Shown: positions 4,343 through 9,156 of the stretch, piece by piece
Layout: the number at the start of each line of letters is the position of its first letter
Numbering within the stretch: position 1 is the stretch's first letter
From: an uncultured Anaerolineae bacterium
GTDB lineage: Bacteria > Chloroflexota > Anaerolineae > B4-G1 > DUEL01
Assembly: GCA_937942115.1 (NCBI GenBank)
Contig: CALDFY010000250.1
Location: 1 to 9,156, forward strand
Direction: 5' to 3'
Length of the DNA: 9,156 nucleotides
Notes under the pieces: generated by a model
Databases searched by the model: none
What the model saw: the letters and a program-made list of their open reading frames with translations, nothing else
Told to the model about the DNA's origin: nothing
Translations under genes and position numbers: made by a program

Positions 4343-7300
4343 ATGAAAATCACGCGCAGAGAATTCCTCAAGTTGACGGCAGCGGCCAGTGGGAGCCTGC
4401 TTCTCCCGGCCTCCTCGGCCCTGGCGACCACCGAGGGGCCGGTCTTCCCCCTTCACAAGAAAGTGAAGGAAGCAGTGACCATCTGCCCCTATTGCTCCTG
4501 CGGCTGCGGCCTCATCATCGCCACCGGGCCGGACGGCCATATCATCAACTCCGAGGGCGACCCTGACCACATCATCAACCGGGGTGCTCTGGACCCCAAA
4601 TCTATTGCCGTCCGGCAACTCTCCCAGAATCCCCTCCGCCTCAAGAAGCCCCTCTACCGGGCCCCCGGCGCCAGCGAGTGGCAGGAGGTGGAGTGGGACT
4701 GGGCCATCACCGAGATCGCCAAACGGATCAAGGCCACCCGGGACGCCACCTTTGAGCGCACCGTTCAGGTCGGCGACCAGACCGTCACCGTCAATCGCAC
4801 CCAGGCCATCGCCTTCCTGGGTGGCGCGGCCAACAACAATGAGGAGTGTTATCTGGCGACGAAACTCTGCCGCGCCCTGGGTATCGTCTACATTGACCAC
4901 CAGGCCCGGCTCTGACACTCCTCCACGGTGGCCGGTCTGGCCGCATCATTTGGTCGCGGGGTGATGACCAACCACTGGGTGGACCTCAAGAACGCCGACT
5001 ACATTCTCATCATCGGCTCCAACGCGGCGGAGAACCACCCGGCTTCTATGACCTGGATCCACGAGGCGATGAACCAGCGGGGCGCCAAACTGATCGTGGT
5101 GGACCCCCGTTTCAACCGCACCGCCTCCCAGGCCGACATCTTCGCCCCCATCCGCCCCGGCACCAACATCGCCTTCTTCGGCGGGATGATTAAATACATC
5201 CTGGATAACGAACTCTACCATAAGGACTACGTCCTCCATTACACCAACGCCGCTTATCTCATTCACCCCGATTACAAAGGCCCGGACGAACTGGACGGCC
5301 TCTTCTCCGGCTACGATCCCGAGAAACGGCGCTACGACCGCTCCACCTGGTCCTACCAGACCGGTCCGGACGGGAAGCCCCTGCGGGACGAGACGCTCCA
5401 GGACCCCCACTGCGTCTTCCAGATCATGAAGCGCCACTACGCCCGCTACGACCTGGATACCGTCTCCGGCGTGACGGGCATCCCGAAGGACCTGCTGGAG
5501 AAAGTCTACAGGACCTACGCCGAATCGGGCCAGCCCGGAAAAGCCGGCACCATCCTCTACGCGATGGGCCAGACCCAACACACGGTCGGTTCCCAGAACA
5601 TCCGCGCGCTGGCCATCATCCAGTTGCTCCTGGGCAACATCGGCATCCCCGGCGGCGGCGTCAATGCCCTGCGCGGCGAGTCCAACGTCCAGGGCTCCAC
5701 AGACATGGGCGTCATGGCCCACCTCCTGCCCGGCTATCTGGGTATCCCCACCCTGGCGGACACGGACCTCAAGACCTACATTGAGAACCGGACCAAGCCG
5801 GGCGGTCCCTGGTCGGGTGGCTACTGGACCAACGGGCCCAAGTTTCTCACCAGCCTGCTCAAGGCCTGGTGGGGCCCCTACGCCGTCCAGCGCACCGACT
5901 TCGCCTATCAGTACCTGCCCAAGGTGGATAATCCCGCTAACTACAACTGGATTCCCATCTTTGAGGCCATGTACGCCGGGAAGATCAAGGGCCTCTGGAT
6001 TATGGGCATGAACCCGGCCGTCAGCGGCCCCAACGCGCGGTTTGAGCGGGAGGCGCTGAAAAAACTGGAATGGCTGGTGGTCCAGGAGATCTTTGATACC
6101 GAAACCACCTCCTTCTGGCGCGCGCCGGGCGAGGACCCCTCCCAGATTCAGACCGAGGTCTTCCTCCTCCCCGCCGCCGACGCGATGGAGAAGGCCGGCA
6201 GCATCGTCACCAGTGGACGGGTGATCCAGTGGCGGGAGAAGGTCGCCGAGGCCCCGGGCGAGGCGAAGCCCGACCACCAGATCTTCAACCTCATCGCGCT
6301 GAAACTGAAAGAACTCTACGCCGCCGATCCCGGCCCCTTCCCCCAGCCCATCCTGCACCTGGTCTGGGACTACGGGCAGGAAATGGACATTGAGAAGGTA
6401 GCCCGGGAGATCAACGGCTACGCGGTAAAGGATGTGAAGGACGCGCAGGGGAACGTCCTGGCGAAGAAGGACGCTACGCTGACCACCTTCGCTCACCTGC
6501 AGGCCGACGGCTCCACCGCCTGCGGCGCCTGGATTTATACCGGCTACTTCTCCCTCCAGCCCGACGGGTTCGGCAACATGCTCCCGGCGGCCAAACGGCG
6601 TAACGGTGTCTACGACCCCGGCGGCTGGGGCAACTACCCCTACTGGGGCTGGGCCTGGCCGGCCAACCGCCGCATCGTCTACAACCGCTGCTCCGCCGAC
6701 CCCGACGGCAAGCCCTGGTCGGAGGACCGCAAGTACATCTGGTGGGACGAGGCCCAGAAGAAGTGGGTAGGCTACGATGTGCCCGACTTCCCCGTCACAA
6801 AGGCACCGACGGATCCCGGCGGAAGGGACCCCTTCATCATGCGCACTGACGGCAAGGGCGGCCTCTTCGCCGCACTGAACGAGGGGCCGCTGCCGGAGCA
6901 TTACGAGCCGGTGGAATCGCCCGTCAAAAACGTCTTCTCCAGCCAGCAGATCAACCCGGTCGTCAAGGTCTGGAAGACCGACGAAGGGAAAGACATCGGC
7001 GACAACTGGGGTACGCCGGACCGGTTCCCCATCGTCGCTACCACCTACCGCCTGACAGAGCACTGGCAGGCTGGTGGGATGTCCCGCTGGTCGGACTGGC
7101 TGGTGGAGACGCATCCGGAGATGTTCGTAGAGATGAGCCAGGAACTGGCCGCCGAAAAGGGCATCAAGAGCGGCGATAAAGTGAAGGTCCGGTCGGCCCG
7201 GGGGGAGATTGAAGCGGTCGCCATCGTCACCGCCCGCATCAAGCCGCTTCAGGTCAACGGTAAGACCCTCCACGTGGTGGGGATGCCCTGGCACTGGGGC

Positions 7301-7438
7301 TGGAAGGGCCTGACCTACGATGTGGGTGCCACGGACTTGGTCCAGAGTACGGCCAACTTCCTGACGCCCCACGTGGGCGACGCTAACACGCAGATCCCCG
7401 AGTACAAGGCCTTCCTGGTGGATGTGGAAAAGGCATAG
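4343..7438 (+). CDS. fdnG: Formate dehydrogenase-N alpha subunit, selenocysteine-containing
   Basis: A 1031-residue catalytic subunit of the membrane-bound respiratory formate dehydrogenase (E. coli FdnG is about 1015). It oxidises formate to CO2 at a Mo- or W-bis-MGD centre outside the cytoplasmic membrane. The N-terminus is a Tat signal (TRREFLKL with Arg5-Arg6, a hydrophobic stretch, and a likely cleavage after Ala-Leu-Ala28). The Fe-S loop CPYCSCGC gives Cys48, Cys51 and Cys55 plus an extra Cys53; the usual fourth ligand is Asp84 in GALDPK, an oddity. The in-frame TGA at 4913-4915 is Sec191, followed by His192, in a context (ARLUHSSTVAG) that matches ARVUHGPTVAS of E. coli. Downstream are GQTQHTVG (409-416), the RGESNVQGSTDMG cofactor region, and a molybdopterin dinucleotide-binding domain (about 895-1028). 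Similarity to FdnG is continuous on both sides of the TGA, so this is one gene. FdnH follows after 10 nt. Electron flow is to FdnH and FdnI. Confidence 0.95.
4913..4963 (+). promoter_or_regulatory. UGA selenocysteine codon and bacterial SECIS element
   Basis: Directly after TGA (4913-4915) the mRNA folds into the bacterial SECIS form. A lower stem CACTCC (4916-4921) pairs with GGGGTG (4958-4963). An apical stem GTGGCC (4928-4933) pairs with GGCCGC (4939-4944), closing a five-base GGTCT loop (4934-4938). The GGUCU loop, its start 18 nt after the UGA, and a U at the 17th base counted from the UGA are the same as I recall for E. coli fdhF. This is the signal bound by SelB to insert Sec. The stem also encodes protein, so its bases are doubly constrained. 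Confidence 0.92.
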
Positions 7439-7448
7439 GGGGTGGAAC

Positions 7449-8249
7449 ATGGCAAGACTGGCAATGCTGATAGATGAATCTCAGTGCACCGCCTGTCGCG
7501 GTTGCCAGGTCGCCTGCAAACAGTGGAACGACCGGGAGGGGTGGCTCTACTCCCGCACCCGCAACCGGGGCACCTACGAGAACCCGCCGGACCTTTCCCC
7601 TCAGACCTGGACCCGCATCCGCTTCACCGAATACGAGGGGCCGGACGGGTTCCGCTGGTTGTTCCTGAAGGAAGGATGCATGCACTGCGGCGATCCGGCA
7701 TGTGTGGCCGTCTGCCCCACGGGAGCGCTGAAGCAGCAGCCCAACGGCCTGGTCACCTTTGAGGAGGAACTCTGCAACGGCTGCGGTTACTGTACCCAGT
7801 TCTGCCCCTTCCACATCCCCCGGCTGGCGACCGACCTGGTCACCGGGAAGGGCAAGTCCTCCAAGTGCACCTTCTGCCAGGACCGGGTGACCAACGGCCT
7901 GCTGCCGGCCTGCGTCAAGACCTGCCCGGCGAAGGCGCTGGACTTCGGCGACCGGGATGAGATGATCGCCAAGGGGCAGGAGCGGGTAGCGGCCCTGAAG
8001 GCGCGCGGGTACACCCAGGCCAATCTCTACGGCGTGGACCAGGTGGGCGGTCTGGGACGGCTCTATGTCCTGATTGCCCCGCCGGAGGCCTACGGTCTGC
8101 CTGCCAATCCGCAGTATCCGGCGCTGGCGAACATCTGGCAGAAGATTCTCCAGCCGCTGGGCAACGTCGCCTTCGGCGCTACCCTCCTGGGCATCCTGGG
8201 CGCCTTCCTGTTCGTCCGCCGCAAGATTCGTATGGAGGAAGTGAGATGA
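7449..8249 (+). CDS. fdnH: Formate dehydrogenase-N beta subunit, four [4Fe-4S] clusters
   Basis: A 266-residue ferredoxin-like electron-transfer subunit linking FdnG to the cytochrome b subunit. Sixteen cysteines lie in four groups: 13/16/19/23, 77/80/85/89, 109/112/115/119 and 140/143/155/159, enough for four [4Fe-4S] clusters as in E. coli FdnH/FdoH. A single C-terminal transmembrane helix (about 237-256, ending with positively charged FVRRKIR) anchors it to the membrane, as in the family. It is slightly shorter than the E. coli protein. There is no signal peptide of its own; in this family it is co-exported with the Tat-bearing alpha subunit. ATG 7449 is supported by a GGGGG-type Shine-Dalgarno (7438-7442) 6 nt upstream that overlaps the fdnG stop codon. 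The in-frame start at 7422 lies inside fdnG and is rejected. The stop overlaps the fdnI start (ATGA). Confidence 0.95.
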   Translation: MARLAMLIDESQCTACRGCQVACKQWNDREGWLYSRTRNRGTYENPPDLSPQTWTRIRFTEYEGPDGFRWLFLKEGCMHCGDPACVAVCPTGALKQQPNGLVTFEEELCNGCGYCTQFCPFHIPRLATDLVTGKGKSSKCTFCQDRVTNGLLPACVKTCPAKALDFGDRDEMIAKGQERVAALKARGYTQANLYGVDQVGGLGRLYVLIAPPEAYGLPANPQYPALANIWQKILQPLGNVAFGATLLGILGAFLFVRRKIRMEEVR

Positions 8250-8974
8250 CCGTCCAACTCAAAGGCAGAGCGGAAGCCATCACCATCCAGTGGATTCCCA
8301 AGTACACCCTGATGGAACGATTGGGCCACTGGCTCCATACCGCTACCTTCGTCCCCCTGGCCATCACCGGGATGATCCTCTACTTCCCCTTCCTCCAGCC
8401 ATTGGCCCAGGGCGCAGCCGGGGAGACCTTCCGGCTCATCCACCGGGTCGCGGCGGTCATCTTCGGCCTTCTGCCCATTGTCTACTTCATCGTCCAGCCC
8501 CGCCGCCTCCTGCTGAACATCCGGGAATTTCTGCCCAACAAGGAGGACCTCGGCTGGCTGAAGGGCGCCCCCGCCTACTACCTGATGGGCAAGCACGAGG
8601 CGATGCCCCCCCAGGGCCGCTTCAATGCCGGGGAGAAGATGAACGGGCTGGTGATGATCGTCGCCTGGTTCGTCTTCGGCCTCACCGGCATCCCGATGTG
8701 GTTCGGCAAGGGCGTCATCTCGCCGGAACTCTTCCGCTGGCTGGTGGTCTTCCACGACCTGGCGATGATCGTCTCCGTCTGTATGTTCCTGGTGCACCTC
8801 TACCTGGCGGTGGCGCACCCGCTGATGTGGGCCGGGTTGGTGAGCATGCGCTTCGGGGTGACCTCGGCGGAGTACGCAGCGGAGCATCACGCCAAGTGGT
8901 ACTACGGCCCCAAGCGGGCGATGGAAATCTGGGAGGCGAAGAAGCGCCAGGCAGCGGAAGGCGGCCATTCGTGA
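8246..8974 (+). CDS. fdnI: Formate dehydrogenase-N gamma subunit, cytochrome b556
   Basis: A 242-residue integral membrane di-haem cytochrome b that delivers electrons from FdnH to the quinone pool. Four transmembrane segments fall near 30-50, 66-88, 133-152 and 164-190. Candidate haem-ligand histidines are His28 (ERLGHW), His66 (RLIHR), His170 (FHDLA) and His184 (VHLYLA). The 14-residue gap between the last pair matches that of His155 and His169 in E. coli FdnI. The RFNAGEKMN loop (125-133) before the third helix corresponds to the family's KYNAGQK-type motif. It is somewhat longer than E. coli FdnI (about 217), mainly from a charged C-terminal tail. The ATG at 8246 overlaps the fdnH stop by 4 nt, so translation is coupled. 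It completes the alpha-beta-gamma set. Confidence 0.94.
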   Translation: MTVQLKGRAEAITIQWIPKYTLMERLGHWLHTATFVPLAITGMILYFPFLQPLAQGAAGETFRLIHRVAAVIFGLLPIVYFIVQPRRLLLNIREFLPNKEDLGWLKGAPAYYLMGKHEAMPPQGRFNAGEKMNGLVMIVAWFVFGLTGIPMWFGKGVISPELFRWLVVFHDLAMIVSVCMFLVHLYLAVAHPLMWAGLVSMRFGVTSAEYAAEHHAKWYYGPKRAMEIWEAKKRQAAEGGHS

Positions 8975-8988
8975 GGAAGGAGGCGGAG

Positions 8989-9156
8989 ATGGCGAAGATA
9001 CTGGTGGTAGATGACGACCCGGACTTCGTCAACCTGACGCGGCGGATCCTGCGCGGCAAGGGGTACGAGGTCATCACGGCGGCCAGCGGGCAGCAGGCGC
9101 TGGCGGTGATGCGGAAGGAGAAGCCCGACCTGGTGTTGCTGGACATTATGATGTCC
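8989..9156 (+). CDS. Response regulator receiver domain protein (partial, runs off the window)
   Basis: The first 56 residues of a CheY-like receiver domain, cut by the window end. The acidic pocket Asp8-Asp9-Asp10 follows the ILVV strand, and the phosphoacceptor is Asp52 in LVLLDIMM. Any DNA-binding or other output domain would lie beyond 9156, so single-domain or multi-domain type cannot be told. A good Shine-Dalgarno AAGGAGG (8977-8983) lies 5 nt before ATG 8989. An in-frame GTG at 8971 would overlap the fdnI stop, but would place this site inside the gene. Only 14 nt separate it from fdnI, so it is probably co-transcribed with the dehydrogenase. No histidine kinase is visible in the window. 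Confidence 0.88.
   Translation, partial: MAKILVVDDDPDFVNLTRRILRGKGYEVITAASGQQALAVMRKEKPDLVLLDIMMS

Noticed and set aside
4325..4915. A separate truncated 196-residue dehydrogenase fragment ending at TGA
   Set aside because: The frame continues with FdnG similarity immediately after the TGA and a SECIS follows, so this is Sec recoding and not a pseudogene or frameshift.
4946..7450. 834-codon open frame on the minus strand opposite fdnG
   Set aside because: It mirrors the GC-rich codon use of fdnG, shows no recognisable domain, and the + strand encodes an unmistakable FDH alpha subunit throughout.

Overview
The window is about 9.2 kb of GC-rich bacterial DNA with every convincing gene on the + strand. 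It carries a membrane-bound, selenocysteine-containing formate dehydrogenase (FDH-N/FDH-O type) with its assembly factor, a toxin-antitoxin pair lodged inside that locus, two housekeeping-type genes upstream, and the start of a response regulator. The high GC content, the short heptamer repeats at gene borders and the protein flavour suggest an anaerobic or facultative, possibly thermophilic bacterium such as a Chloroflexota (Anaerolineae-like) lineage. That placement is an inference and not secure. Whatever the host, it must encode selenocysteine machinery (SelA/B/C/D) and a Tat export system outside this window.

Layout. 1-202: non-coding, three short hairpins. 203-1498: CNNM/CorC-HlyC family membrane protein with a CBS pair, whose membrane domain has lost several family signature residues. 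1499-1735: AT-richer intergenic stretch. 1736-2191: cytidine deaminase (cdd). 2192-2447: intergenic, with a GC-rich hairpin after cdd, a perfect 10-bp inverted repeat that looks like an operator, and a consensus sigma70-type promoter (TTGACA, 16-nt spacer, TATAAT). 2448-3329: fdhE. 3326-3766 and 3766-4224: mntA (nucleotidyltransferase antitoxin) and hepT (HEPN ribonuclease toxin), translationally coupled to fdhE and to each other. 4343-7438: fdnG, the catalytic subunit, read through an in-frame UGA at 4913-4915 as Sec191 and followed by a clear SECIS hairpin. 7449-8249: fdnH, the four-cluster iron-sulfur subunit. 8246-8974: fdnI, the cytochrome b subunit. 8989 to the window edge: N-terminus of a response regulator receiver domain.

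How it works together. FdnG is exported by Tat and oxidises formate to CO2 at a Mo/W-bis-MGD-Sec centre. Electrons pass through its own Fe-S cluster and the four clusters of FdnH to the haems of FdnI and on to the quinone pool. FdhE assists maturation. The promoter before fdhE probably drives fdhE-mntA-hepT and may read through to fdnGHI; no separate promoter was recognised in the 118 nt before fdnG.

Most notable: (1) the Sec codon and SECIS, which naive gene calling splits into two ORFs; (2) the fourth cysteine ligand of the FdnG Fe-S cluster is replaced by Asp84, with an extra Cys53 in the binding loop; (3) a MntA-HepT module inside the formate dehydrogenase locus, bracketed by related heptanucleotide repeats that share a 10-bp direct repeat; (4) the 5' repeat places a GTGA stop/start in all three frames; (5) the degenerate CNNM membrane domain.
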